Assembly: GCF_032854445.1 (NCBI RefSeq) | Contig: NC_088300.1 | Span: 9,240,001-9,300,000, forward strand | From: Liolophura sinensis | Taxonomy: Eukaryota > Mollusca > Polyplacophora > Chitonida > Chitonidae | Direction of reading: 5' to 3' | Length of the DNA: 60,000 nt | Shown: positions 14,412 through 26,560 of the stretch, piece by piece | Numbering within the stretch: position 1 is the stretch's first letter | How the letters are laid out: each line of letters opens with the position of its first letter | Notes under the pieces: generated by a model | Told to the model about the DNA's origin: nothing | The model's input: only the letters and a program-made list of their open reading frames with translations | Database searches by the model: none | Translations under genes and position numbers: made by a program

Positions 14412-14546
14412 AGTTCAGTTAAATTAAACGTTGAGTTCTAATTCAACAATTTCTGATATTACCTGCGAGGCAGGTAAATGTAAAAAACTGTAGGCAAATA
14501 TCAGAAATTGTTGAAAATAGACCTCAACGTTTAATTTAACTGAACC
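14412..14546. mobile_element. Foldback MITE-like element, copy 2
   Basis: The arms 14412-14456 and 14501-14546 are inverted matches with a one-base gap and only a few mismatches, so this copy is better preserved than copy 1. The centre contains a small perfect stem, TACCTGC-GAG-GCAGGTA. Its right end is 172 bp upstream of the P450 start codon, so it may overlap that promoter. Confidence 0.7.
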
Positions 14547-14618
14547 ATAGCTAAGCCAGTGTACGAGGACCGATAGGCGTATTCACTTAACCCAGATGAC
14601 AAGTCGACCGAACTCATG

Positions 14619-14624
14619 TATAAG
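14619..14624 (+). promoter_or_regulatory. Possible TATA element of the P450
   Basis: TATAAG lies 95 bp upstream of the P450 ATG, between the foldback element and exon 1. Spacing is compatible with a short 5' UTR. The motif is weak and the assignment tentative. Confidence 0.3.
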
Positions 14625-14718
14625 CTTGGCTTACGGGCCTAGTCCACATAAGAAGCTGTCGTAAAGCTACGGCATGTTTACAGTGTTTGCCTGCTCGAAA
14701 TCAGTCTAGTTTCCGAAA

Positions 14719-17700
14719 ATGGCCACAGTTGTGACCAGTGCAGTAGCTTGTCATCTCAGAAGACTACCAATAAGAGCCCTGAAATCAGTGTTGAATAGCA
14801 GAAAGAGGTCCAATGTTTACCTCACGGAAATCGCCCCTTTCTCAACCTCGGCAAGTGCAAGTCAAACTCACAGTGTCCAAAGTTCGGCCGTAACAGTGAA
14901 ACCTTTCTCTGACATGCCTTCACCCAAGGGACTGCCGATTGTCGGCACGTTATTTCAGTTTCCATGGAAACCCAGTGAACAAAGAGACTTCTTCGTTGAG
15001 AGGTGTCATAAATATTTTCCAATTTACAAGGAAACACTTGGGGCATTCACGTCAGTAATGCTGTATGACATGGAGGAAATCGAAAAATTATTCCGGAATG
15101 AGGAGAAATACCCGAGTCGGGTAGAGGTGAAAGTGTGGATAAATTACCGTCAAGCCACCGGAAAGGCGCTCGGTTTGTTGACGTGGTAGGCAAAGATTTA
15201 TACAATTAATATCGTGGGTAACACGATCGGTAGTAGGTCCTACATGTAAACTAATCTGCTGAGCTTCTGTATGGATAGGCCTTATAGGCCTAAATACGGT
15301 ATATTTATTCTTCTAAAACTGAAATGTTAATTTGAACACGGAGATGTCCTGGCGAAACTATTAGTGTCAATACAGTAATAGTTTACTTCTTTTAGCCATG
15401 CAGCCGGCTACATTCAACTGTCTGTAAAATCAGTCATACTCACAACCAAAGTTGCCTTTAGTCAGTGGCACGTGACAACGGAAGCCCTAAACATCGATAT
15501 GTTGTGAGTCCATATTCTTTGAAAGATAATGTAGTTGGAACATTTTTTTTTCTAATTTATAATGTTAAACTTCATCGGCCTTGTTTAGACAACAAGGAGT
15601 CATTGACTCGGGTGACGTCATCACTATTCAGTGGCATGCTGGCTGTTCGAAAGTGTTAGAAATCGTCAATATTATACGTTTAGACGTGCATTCGGGAGCC
15701 CATAGCCTATACAGATATAAATGGGCGCTGTGTCTAGCCTACCGGGAGAGAATTCACTCCACAGCACACAGATGTGGTCAGGGAATATAGCTTACGGTAA
15801 ATGAAGCTTACCGAAAATCTCAGGTACTCCCACCATAGCATGGAGATATAAATTTGAGGTACTCACTCCAAAACATACAGGTGTAGTCAGGGAATAACTA
15901 ACGGTGAATTTAAACTAATCTCTCACTAAAGCATAAAGATAGTATATTCCCACCACACTATTATAAAGATTTAATCAATGAATAGTTTACGGTATGGTAA
16001 ATCTTAAGTACTCCCCAAACCTATATTTGTAACTGGTAGAACCACAGTATTGCTGATTTTTCGGGTTTTTTTTTTCATTGGATCTGCTTGTCCTGGTATT
16101 GATTCCGTATAACTACAATATATGTAGGCAATGCGTGTATACTGTGTGTGTACAGCTTTGTGAACATTGTCTGACTTAGTGACGGTGAACGTTGGCACAA
16201 GATGAGGAAGGTGATCGACAAACCGATGTTACGGATAAAGGATGTGTCTGGTTACACTGACGATGTAGGTGAAGTAGTGACAAACTTTCTGAAGAGACTG
16301 GGGGAAATCCGACATGGGGACGGGATGATCCCGTACTTGGAGAGAGAACTCTTCAACTGGTCTCTAGAAAGTAAGTGTAACTCTTTGGATATGTTTTAAA
16401 AGTTTCGTGTAATATAATTATATTTTCCTGGTAACAATCGGGGCTAAACTGGAAAGCGTCCACTGTTCTTACGTCAGTGATGCAATTTATGATATACGAA
16501 ATAAAAAAGTGTTTCTCAACATGTAAATTTCGTGCTAGAGTCAGGCCAGAGTATTTTGAATGAATGATATTGCTTAGCACATGGTCAGAATACCGTCAGT
16601 CATAGCCTGGCGAGTATTTTGTCTGAAGTGGACCAAGTAAAGTAATACGTAACAGTCGATGTACACTGTACATGGTGTCAGTTTTGTATGGTGATGACAC
16701 CTGTTTATTTGTGACTAAGCGAAATTGTTCCTTCTCCTTTATTTTATCGTGAAGTAAGTTATTGTGAAGTCCATGTTTCTGTTACGTGGAAGAGGATATG
16801 ATTATGACTTCAGCTCAGTTAAGAAGCTTCTTTTCACCATGACCATCTCAGAAGAGTTTCAACAACAAACAATTCATCAGTTATGCTGATGGAATGGCAA
16901 AACTATTAACATTAGTTCTTAATTTGCTGTCATTTGCTGTTCAGTCTTTTGTTTTACGCAAACCTCCAAATATGTTCTTCATTTTGCAGCTATTGGGAAA
17001 ATCCTGTACGACAGGCGTTTTGGAGGACTGTCATCGGCCCGAGATCCTGAGTTTCAGGAATTTGTTGACGCCATCAGAGTTATGTTCCTCACCACTGTTC
17101 AGTTATTTGTTTATCCTAGTTGGTTTACCAAGACTGTGATGCGCTCGATCTACAACAGACACGCAAACAGCTGGAATGCCTTATTTAAAGTGGGTAAGGA
17201 AATTGTCTAATGAGGTTATGATATTGGCGAGGCATCGTGATCAGAGCGTTTGGCTTCCATCTGTGCAATACTTTGACGCAGCCGTTGTTACAAAGAACTG
17301 TCAACCACTTGTGAGTGGCAGGTGCCTCACCATGCGGCTCAACATTGTACGCACAGGAAGAGATGAAATGTCTCGTGGCATGGAACATTAAATCGTACTG
17401 TCCGGTAAAAATTGGTTTGTTTGATTTAATAATGTTATCCCGTATAAAGATATAATAAAGATTTAATGCAATCCTCTTCAGATTTTATGAACAGTTTTCT
17501 GTCGATTAAAAAACGTCTTGACAAGTTGTCTTAATACCATTTAATGGCCACTATATCCGTTTCTCTCCAGCCAAAAAATGTGTGGATGAAAGAATGAACG
17601 AGATTGCGGCCAGTAAAGGAAAGGGCGTGGAGAAGCAAGACGGTGTACTGTCTTATTTGCTGTCTGAAAATTCACTAACAGTTGAGGAAATATACTCCAA

Positions 17701-20700
17701 TATCACGGAGATGATGACTGGGGCTGTAGACACGGTAGGTTATGAAATCCAGGCTGATCTGAACACTTACTATGGTTTTTGTGTTGACGGAAATGTAATC
17801 AGTCATATAAATGTTTATTACCTCACATGGTGTGCCTTGCTTGTTTCCAGAAAATGACTCAAAGACTAAAGTTGTTTTTAACTGCCTTTTTGAACCATTC
17901 CAAAGGCATCATTGGTATTGACCGTCTGAGCGTGTATATCGGCCCTGAGCCATTGATGTTGTCCGTGTGAGCGTGCATTTCGGCCCTAAGCCATTGATGT
18001 TATCAGTCTGAGTGTGTATATCGGCTCTAAGCCATTGATGTTGTCCATCTGGGTGTGCATATGGGCCCTAAGCCACTGATGTTGTCCATCTGAGTGTGAA
18101 TATTGGCCCTAGGGCATTGGTGTGGTCCACCTGAGCGTGTATATCGGCCCTGAGCAATTGATGTTGTCCGTCTGATCGAGTGTGTTTATCGGCTCTAATG
18201 AAGGCATTGATGTGGGCCGTTGGAGAGTGTATATCGGCCTTATGGCATTGACATGATCAATCTGAATGTGCAAATCAGTGGTAAGACTTTGACGTGTTCA
18301 GTCTGAGTGTAAATCAGTGGTAAGGCTTTGAAATGGTCAGTCTAAATTTGTACATCAGTCGTAAGGCTTTAACATTGTCATTATGAATGTGTAAATCAGT
18401 CGTAAGGCGTTGACATTGTCAATCTGCCTGTGCAAATCCGTCGTAAGGCTTTGACATGGTCATCATGTATGTGTAAATGAGTTGTAAGGCTTTGACTTGG
18501 TCAATCTGCATGTGTAAATCAGTAGTAAGGCTTTGACTTGGTCAATCTGCATGTGCAAATCAGTCGTAAGGCTTTGACTTGGTCAATCTGCATGTGTAAA
18601 TCAGTCGTAAGGCTTTGACTTGGTCAATCTGTATGTGCAAATCAGTCGTAAGGCTTTGACATGGTCAATCTGCGCGTGTAAATCAGTCGTAAGGCTTTGA
18701 CTTGGAAGGCTTTGAATCAGTCGTAAGTTTCTGACATGTTCATCCTGGGTGTGTAAATCAGTCGTGAGGCTTTGACATGGTCAATCTGCATGTGTAAATC
18801 AGTCGTAAGTCTTTGACAGTCGTAAGTCAGTTTGAATGTGTAAATCAGTCGTAAGGCGTCTGAATTATAATCTCTTGGCAGAGTCAGTTTGTAAATCAAG
18901 TTCTATACTGTATACAATGACTTACCTCGACATCATGGTATCTGATATTGTTTCTGTTGGATATTGCTTCTGCAGACAACTTTTCTTGTATGAAAGCGTA
19001 GATTGCTATGTTTTAGTCAGAAAACCGAGAGGATAATTGCAGAGGGACATGTTTCGGTAAAATTTACAGTCACTATTCGTAACGTGTGCCCGTGGTCAAA
19101 TCATTTCTAATCTGGAAATTTATATATCTGCAGACATCGACGACCGTACTGTGGATGTTCCAAGAGCTGGCTCTGAACCCGGATGTACAGGACAAACTCT
19201 TTGCAGAAGTGAAGAGTGTGGTGCCTGATGGGAAACTCCCAACCTACCAAGATTTACAAAAATTGCCGTATCTGAAGGCGGTCATTAAAGAAACTCTCAG
19301 GTTTGAATTTACCTTATCAAGTACAAAATCATCTATGTAACGTTTGTCGCCATTACATGCTGCCAGTAATTTCCAAACTGTATCGATCCTACACTTCCTG
19401 GGCTCTTTCCCAACTGTCGATGTGATATATGTCTTTTTGCTGGTGGGGGGGGGGGGGGGGGAGAATATTAGCAGCTTTTCTGGACAACACTACTGCGACT
19501 TCATGTTTCAAAACCGACATTGTATTTCATAAGGGAAAAGGGACTTTCACAGAACAATACGGGTGTATATCATTTAAACACAACCCTATAACATGGCCTG
19601 TGGCGGCACTGATTTAGTTATTACCGACGTCAAGTATTTGGATACGATCAGTATATTCTTCTGCTCAAGTTCTTACCGGTAAAGACGTCTTGGGATAGCA
19701 TTCAGCTATGAAATTTGTGTACAATGTGATTGGTTTGTAATCTATTACTACATATATCGGGGATAAAGGGCTGTTCGGAAGGTTTTACATTCCTTTGCAT
19801 GTACTGAGATAGTAACCATGAGGTGGTACATAAAAATACGAGAAATAACCTGCTTGTTTTCGATATTTTCGGAAGCTATAAGTTCCCATCATCTATTGAG
19901 TGTTCATGTGTACAAGACAATGGATGTCCCTGTGATCAAAGGGTTTTGACAACATTTAGAATTCCAATAAATTACAAGATGGGTAAAACAGAGAAAATGG
20001 CGATTGAATAAAAGTTCGTTGACTCGATATTTTCTGTATGATCGTCTGGTAACAGGTACGATGTAAAAACTTGAAGTACATGTGGATGTGAACCTCGTTG
20101 TTAGTGCACATAGATTTACTATCTATCAGCTTTCAGTTCAGATAATAGTATGGTATAGCCACTGCTTGCAAGTGCTGTTGTAGAAATTCAGTCGTATTCC
20201 TCTCGTAGCTTTCAGCTGTAAACTGACGAGAGCATGCAGACACGGCTGTTTTGGTACAAAATCCTTCCGTCTTGTGCTGTAAACCCACGCCGTCCAGAGG
20301 GCCAGGTCGTCTGGAAACCATCTCCAGGGCTCTTCGACGACCTGTTTACACAACTGTATGCAGAACAGTAAACCATTTCGTGGAGAAATTCGATGTACTT
20401 ATTGTCTCTCTTTTAGCTTTTTAACACCGAACTAAATGGCGACGCTCTGACAGCTCATAAAGGTTGGACTTGTATAACGTAATTCGGCGGAGACTGTCGA
20501 GTGTTGGCGGCAGAATGCGTATAACCTGCCTCATTATCTAGTGATTTTAAATGCCATATTGCTTAGATTAATGTACTCTTAGCAGTATATGCAGAGGATG
20601 GGTAATTATGAATAAATAGTACATCTGGACACTAATCCTTTAAAATTGTCTTTCGAGAGAATTATATTTCGAATTCCCCTGGAATGACGTTTTACTACAG

Positions 20701-21841
20701 GAGACCTATTTCCCACAGGAAATATCCTGGACCTTTTGAAATCAGCCGCGTATTAAACGAAGATCGGGTAATATGTGGATACCTTGTTCCGGCTAAGGTG
20801 AGCATGTATAGGTGTAGGCTTTCCTAAAATTAACATTTCATGTGGGCTGTGAATATGGTTCTGAGGGTCTAGAATAAGCATACGAGTTATCCCTATTGTC
20901 TCGTCCATGACACACAAATCTAGACCATTTATTCTATTTACAGACTCCAATCATAATTCACAGTCACGTTTTGGGATGCCTCCCCCAGTATTTTAAGGAA
21001 CCTGATAAATTCAAACCGGAAAGATGGCTGAGAGGAACTGGCGAAAAGGTAAAACCTTTCTCCCAGATGGCCTTTGGATTTGGAATCCGGATGTGTGTGG
21101 GTAAGCGTTTGAGACTGTACTGTCTACATGAATCATATGCATGATTTATAGTTCCTATTAGTAGAAAGGTTTTGCAAGGCCACGTACACACATATGGATG
21201 CGAATACGAATACCGTTTACGTTAACTCGGGAAGAAAGTACTGTTTTGCTCTTTCCGTCATAATTCGTGCACGTATATGCTGCGGGTCGCAGTTTTAATT
21301 TCGGTAAGTTCTTTATGATTGCACATTTTTCAGTCAGAAAGTGAACTCGGAACACGTGATATACATTCGGTCCCGTTGTACGAAATACGCACATATGGGC
21401 AAAGCCGCTGCTCTCGTGTCTTCCATGTCATGGTCTGAAATGTCTCGTATGTAGAGGAATGATTCAACATGAATACCTTTGATTTTTTTCGTGATATGTG
21501 TTACAGGAAGACGAGTTGCGGAGTTAGAAATGAATCTTCTTCTTGCACGCGTAAGTAGTCTGTGAAGACAGGTGTCAGATGTTCCAAAATATTCAGTTTC
21601 AAAGAAATATTGCAAAAAATCTCTATGCGTAAACAAACAGTTCATTTTTCTGTGTCTGATGAAGGTTTGTTGCACCTTGACCAGAAACTTTTAATCTGAT
21701 ATCCAAAGTTATCTTCCCTTTTCACAGCTTATCCGGAAGTTTTCGATCGAGCCGGGGTTTACCGAACCTGCCCGACAGTCCCTGGAGCTGGTGATAAAGC
21801 CTGACAGACCAATGAAAATCAAGCTGAAAGACAGGAAATAG
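14719..21841 (+). CDS. Mitochondrial-type cytochrome P450, nine exons
   Basis: Haem monooxygenase of the mitochondrial P450 clan, expected in the inner-membrane matrix face with electrons from adrenodoxin. Exons: 14719-15185, 16180-16370, 16990-17193, 17571-17734, 19134-19300, 20719-20797, 20944-21100, 21507-21550 and 21728-21841. All junctions are GT/AG and keep frame, for 1587 nt and 528 residues. The first 60 residues are Arg/Ser/Ala-rich with almost no acid, fitting a matrix presequence, followed by a proline hinge (MPSPKGLPIVG, 66-76). Motifs: helix C WHKMR (161-165), helix I GAVDTT (338-343), ExxR as ETLR (395-398), PERW (449-452) and the haem loop FGFGIRMCVG with Cys475. The RRVAELEM after the haem loop is typical of the clan. 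Substrate is not predictable; CYP10-, CYP27- or CYP24-like steroid or sterol chemistry is possible. Exon 2 was located by frame and motif, so its 5' edge is slightly less certain. Confidence 0.92.
15780..16010 (+). repeat. Degenerate repeat in P450 intron 1
   Basis: 'gtggtcagggaatatagctt' (about 15775) recurs as 'gtagtcagggaataactaac' (about 15883), with 'aggtactc' boxes between. It looks like an eroded tandem repeat of about 110 bp. Confidence 0.35.
17915..18860 (+). repeat. 41-bp minisatellite in P450 intron 4
   Basis: About 22 tandem copies of a 41-bp unit. The left part has the form 'atatcggccctgagccattg'. The right part has the form 'gtgtaaatcagtcgtaaggc' with 'tttgacttggtcaatctgca'. 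Units diverge from left to right, and the most uniform copies are at 18490-18700. It lies wholly inside intron 17735-19133. Confidence 0.85.
19445..19461 (+). repeat. Poly-G tract (17 G) in P450 intron 5
   Basis: An uninterrupted run of 17 G shortly after exon 5. Similar runs occur at about 1378, 53575 and 56851. It is a possible slippage or assembly error site. Confidence 0.85.
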
Positions 21842-21900
21842 GGCTATATAAATCGGTGGATCATCCTGTGGAAGACACATATCAGCATGTACCCATTTAG

Positions 21901-21906
21901 AATAAA
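21901..21906 (+). terminator. P450 polyadenylation signal
   Basis: AATAAA lies 60 nt after the P450 stop codon and is the first such hexamer downstream. It implies a short 3' UTR ending near 21925. Confidence 0.6.
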
Positions 21907-21924
21907 CCTTGATAGATACTTATG

Positions 21925-22560
21925 TGTATTCACCACCAAACATGCGTTGAAAGTCAAAAACAAGACAGCCACCGGATACAGAGTAAGTCATACGGGAAGA
22001 GATGCGTCGAATTGAAGTTTATGTACGGAAGCCAAGCTATCTGATGAAGTATATGTGCGCTTCATCGCCGTATGGTCTGATTTTACCGCAGTGATGACAT
22101 TCCCATTGAGGCACAAAATAGTACGACGTCTTCAAACACTTTTTGCTTAGTGACAATTATCAGTGACTCTGAAAATTTAATTAAAACTTGACTCGGTAGT
22201 TATGGCAGTCCAAACAAAATTTTACAACGTTTTGCTCAGATGGTGCTTAGCATCGTTATTTTGTGTCATAATACCTGCTCAATTGTATTATAGGTAACAA
22301 ACATCGATCTTTTGTTTTAACATTTCTTTTCTCATCAAATGTATTAACGTCTTTCATTTATAGTTATGATATTTTACCATACAATACAATAGTTGTACAC
22401 AAGACCCTTCCACGTATTTCATTATAATGTTCATATGGTACGATAAACGAGTCATGAGGCAGACTTCCATGGCTGACGTCATACTTTCAATCCCAGCTCG
22501 TGCGTTTACTTCATCAGGGTGTCAGTTTCCTATGGGGGTCATGTGCCTTTCATTTTCCCT
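21925..22560. other. Intergenic, nothing recognised
   Basis: AT-rich DNA downstream of the P450. No gene or repeat family seen. Confidence 0.3.
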
Positions 22561-22563
22561 ACT

Positions 22564-22692
22564 ACGAAGAATTAAATATGCTTTTTCTGACGCTATTAAA
22601 TTCATTTCATGTAAGAAAAGAAGAAAAACACCCGGACGAAGAATTAAATATGCTTTTTCTGACGCTATTAAATTCATTTCATGTAAGAAAAG
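22564..22692 (+). repeat. 72-bp tandem duplication, split by a SINE
   Basis: Copy A (22564-22635) and copy B (from 22636) are essentially identical. Copy B is interrupted after 'tgtaagaaaag' by the SINE at 22693-23020 and resumes at 23021 with the same 'tgtaagaaaag', so the SINE insertion is younger than the duplication. Confidence 0.8.
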
Positions 22693-23020
22693 AGTGAGTG
22701 AGTGCTTGGGGTTTAACGTCGTACTCAACAATTTTTCAGTCATATGACGACGAAGGAATCATTAGGGTGTATGCACGTGTAATGTGCCTCCTTGTTGCAG
22801 GACGGATTTCCATCGCTCTTTTATTTAGTGCTGCATCACTGAGACGACTTACCGAAGGCAAAGTAAGCCGCCCCGCCCGAGCCATTATACTGACACGGGT
22901 CAACCAGCCGTTGCACTATCCCCTTCATGCTGAACGCCAAGCGAGGAAGTTACAACTTCCTCTTTTAAAGTCTTAGGTGTGACTCGACCAAGGATTGATC
23001 CTGGATCTACCGGTCCCGAA
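22693..23020 (-). repeat. SINE-B, reverse orientation, with target-site duplication
   Basis: It runs from the reversed ACTCACTCAC tail to 'tctaccggtcccgaa'. It is flanked on both sides by the 11-bp direct repeat TGTAAGAAAAG (22682-22692 and 23021-23031), the expected target-site duplication of LINE-driven insertion. The 5' tRNA-like head is truncated. Confidence 0.88.
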
Positions 23021-23109
23021 TGTAAGAAAAGAAGAAAAACACCCGGACAATATGGCGTGAATTGAGAGCTAGAATGCATATGGACACAGATACCATAGCC
23101 TACTCCCAA

Positions 23110-25885
23110 CTCTCCCGCTGGCTGTGTTATTAGGCCAGAAGGTGTTTCATTTAGCTGACCACATACCCTAGTCTCCTCCCAACTGACCAGCTCCAGCTGG
23201 CCCGTGACATGGGTCAGGGGGTTAACAGGTACCTCACTACATAACTTAGTCTCCTCCCAACTCTGTCCAACTCCCCTGGCCGTGACATGAGGTCAGGAGA
23301 TGTGCCAGGTACTGACCACATACCATAGTTTCCTCCCACTATCAGCTCCTGCTGGCTGTGACATGAGGTCAGGAGGTATGCCAGGTACCTGACCACATGC
23401 CATAGTCTCCTCCCACTATCCAAGGCTCCCGCTGGCTGTGACATGAGGCCAGGTATCTGAGCATATACCATGCTCTCCTTCCAAGTGCCCAGGTCAGGAG
23501 GTATGTCAGGTACCTGACCACATACCGTAGTTTCCTCCCACTATCCAGCTCCTGCTGGCTGTGACATGAGGCCAGGTATAAACCATGCTCTCCTTCCAAG
23601 TGCCCAGCTCCCGCTGGCCGTGACATGAGGTCAGGAGGTATGTCAGGTACCTGACCACATACCATAGTCTCCTCCTAACTGTCGAACTCCCGCTGGCCGT
23701 GACATGAGGTCAGGAGGTATGCCAGGTACCTGCCCACATACCATAGTCTTCTCTCAGAGGCCTCCGTGCCTCAGTTGGTTAGTGCTCTAGCGGAGCGTAA
23801 TGACCCAGGAGTATCTCAATCAATGCGGTCGCTGTGAGTTCAAGTCCAGCTCTTGCTGGCTTCCTCTCCGGCCGCACGTGGGAAGGTCTGCCAGCAACCT
23901 GCGGATGGCTGTGGGTTCCCCGGGCTATGCCCGGGTTTCACCCACCATAATGCTGGCCGCCGTCGTATAAGTGAAATATTCTTGAGTATGGTGTAAAACA
24001 TCAAATAGGTTAATAAATAAATAAATAAATAAATAGTCTCCTCCCAACAGTCCAGCTCCCGTTGACTGTGACATGAGGTCAGCAGGTGTGCCAGGTTACC
24101 TGACCATATACCGTAATTTCCTCCCAACTCTGGCCCGCTCCGGCTGGCTGTGACATGACGTCAGGAGGTGTGCCAGGTACCTGACCACACACCGTAGTGT
24201 GTTTCCAACTTCTGTTCAGCTCCAGCTGGCTGTGACATGAGGTCCGGAGGTGTGCCAGGTACCATAGTCTGTTTCCAACTCTGTCCCGCTCCCGCTGGCT
24301 GTGACATGAGGTCAGAAGGTGTGTCAGGTACCTGCCTATATACCAAAGCCTCCTCCCAACTCTGTCCAGCTCCCACTGGCTGTCACATGAGGTCTGGCGG
24401 TTGCCAGATACCTAACCGTATACCGTAGTTTCCTCCCAACTCTGTCCCGCTCCCACTGGCTGTGACATGGGGTCAGAAGGTGTTTCATGTACCTGACTGT
24501 ATACCATAGTCTGTTTCCAACTCTGTCCCGCTCCTGTTGGCTGTGACATGAGGTCAGGAGGTATGTCAGGTACCTGACCACATACCATAGTCTGTTTCCA
24601 ACTCTGTCTCGCTCCTGCTGGCTGTGACATGAGGTCAGGAGGTTTGTCAGGAACCTGACCACACAGCATAGTTTCCCTCCCAATAGTCCAGCTCCTGCTG
24701 GCTGTGAAATGAGGTCAGGAGGTGTGCCAGGTGCCTGACTACATACCATAGTCATCTCCCGACTCTGTCCCGCTCTCGCTGGCTGTGACATGAGGTCAGG
24801 TGTGTCAGAAACCTAACCATATACCACAGTTTCTTTCCAACTCTTTCCCGCTCCCGCTGGCTGTGACATGACGTCAGGAGGTGTGCCAGAGACCTGACCA
24901 TATACCATGGTCTCCTCCCAACTCTGTCCAGCTCCCGCTGGCTGTGACATGAGGTCAGGAGGTATGCCAGGTACCTGCCCACATACTGTCTCCCCCTAAT
25001 TGTCCCGCTGTCGCTGGCTGTGACATGAGGGCAGGAGGTGTTCCAGGTACCTGACCATATACCGTAATTTCCTCCCAACTGTAGGACTCCCGCTGGCTGT
25101 GATCTGGGGTCAAGAGTTGTGCCAGGTGCCTGACTACATACCTTAGTCTCCTCCCAACTCTGTCCAGCTCCCGCTGACTGACATGAGGTCAGGAGGTATG
25201 TCAGGAACCTGACCACGTCATAGTCTCCTCCCTACAGTCCAGCTCCCGCTGCCTGTGACATCAGGTCAGAAGGTGTGCCAGGTGCCTGACTACATACCTT
25301 AGTCTCCCCCCAACTCTGTGCAGCTCCCGCTGGCTGTGACATGAGGTCAGGAGGTATATCAGGTACCTGATCACACACCACAGTCTCCTCCTAACTCTCG
25401 AGCTCCCGCTGGCTGGCTGTGACATGAGGTCAGAAGGTGTGCCAGGTGCCTGACTACATACCTTAGTCTCCCCCCAACTCTGTGCAGCTCCCGCTGGCTG
25501 TGACATGAGGTCAGGAGGTATATCAGGTACCTGATCACACACCACAGTCTCCTCCTAACTTTCGAGCTCCCGCTGGCTGTGACATGAGGTCAGGAGGTGC
25601 CTGACTACATACCTTAGTCTTCTCCCAACTCTGTCCAACTTTCGCTGGCAATGACATGAGGTCAGGAGGTGTGCCAGATACCTAACCGTATACCGTAGTT
25701 TCCTCCCAACTGTGTCCCGCTTCCGCTGGCTGTGACATGAAGTCAGAAGGTGTTTCATGTACCTGACTATATACCATAGCTTCCTCCCAACTCTGTCCAG
25801 CTCCCGCTGGCTGTGACATGAAGTCAGGAGGTATGCCAGGTACCTGAGCATATGCCAGAGTCTCTATCCAACTGTCCAGCTTCGA
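23110..25885. repeat. 81-bp minisatellite, about 30 units
   Basis: Tandem units of about 81 bp contain 'ctggctgtgacatgaggtca', 'ggaggtgtgccaggtacctg' and 'accatagtctcctcccaact'. Some units carry small indels. A SINE-A at 23757-24033 interrupts it. Because 81 is a multiple of three, minus-strand frames stay open for up to about 150 residues with a 27-residue period, but there is no start, splice or family support for a protein. It fills most of the gap between the convergent P450 and CaM2. Confidence 0.93.
23757..24033 (+). repeat. SINE-A, full length, inside the 81-bp minisatellite
   Basis: Best reference copy in the window. It has a tRNA-like head (gcctccgtgcctcagttggt, A box), a B box (agttcaagtcc), the body 'aaggtctgccagcaacctgc', the 3' end 'aagtgaaatattcttgagta', and an (AATA)n tail. 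Flanking 'tagtcttctc' and 'tagtcctcc'-like minisatellite sequence is consistent with a short target-site duplication. Confidence 0.9.
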
Positions 25886-25975
25886 GGCAAAAATCACATA
25901 TGTCATCTATTAAAGCGGTATATTTTTGAGCATGGCGTAAATTACCGATTACATACATACAAGGAAAGGTAAAAT

Positions 25976-26212
25976 TTATTTATTTATTTCATTGGTGTTT
26001 TATGTCGTATTCAAGAATATTTCATTTATGCTACGCATTACGGAGGGAGGGAACGCATGACCATTGCACGTTACTTACAGACCTTTCCACGTACGGTCGG
26101 AGTAAGCCAGCATGATAAGCCAGCATGATCTAATTCGCAGGGAACTTGGTGGGAGGCTACTGGGTCATTGCGCCACGCAGACGTGCTAACTCCCTCAGCC
26201 ACAAAGGAACCC
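25976..26212 (-). repeat. SINE-A, reverse orientation
   Basis: It begins with a TTATTTATTTATTTC tail and 'attggtgttttatgtcgtat' and runs to 'cagccacaaaggaacc', the reversed head. The middle is rearranged, with 'agccagcatgat' duplicated. A further 3'-end fragment in plus orientation lies at about 25905-25960. Confidence 0.75.
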
Positions 26213-26258
26213 AAACGGTAAAATCAAATCATAAATAACAGCTTAGTGGTCATAAAAT

Positions 26259-26560
26259 TTTATTAAAATTCAACAAACGTTGGAAAATATATGCCTCAAT
26301 GGATGAATATAGAAATATGTGTAAGTAAGTGGATAAGTCATAGTATCTATGTTTGGTTTTGGCCAACACAACGTGTTGTTAACCAAACGTCCAATCAGTA
26401 TGGTGGAGATAGAGACATTTTAGTATCAAGGTGATGTGTCCATACGGAATATGGATCTGGGAGATTACAAATCCAGTATGTTCATGGTAGGGAGAGAAGC
26501 AGCGATGGAGCACCTGTTGTGAATTGCATCGTCTTGTATCAGTCAGTAAGAGAGAGTTGT
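26259..26560 (-). other. CaM2 3'-UTR terminal exon and polyA signal (inferred)
   Basis: The acceptor TTTTCTTCTTCCAG|ACAACT starts the exon at 26560. AATAAA lies at 26264-26259 in a stretch ('aaaattttattaaaatt') clearly related to the CaM3 polyA region. The matching donor, 23 nt after the stop, has its last exon base at 27311, giving a 750-bp 3'-UTR intron. Confidence 0.6.

Noticed and set aside
23214-25906. Long minus-strand periodic frames in the 81-bp minisatellite as a repeat protein
   Set aside because: They exist because the unit length is a multiple of three. Frames shift at indels, there are no splice or promoter signals, and a SINE interrupts the array.
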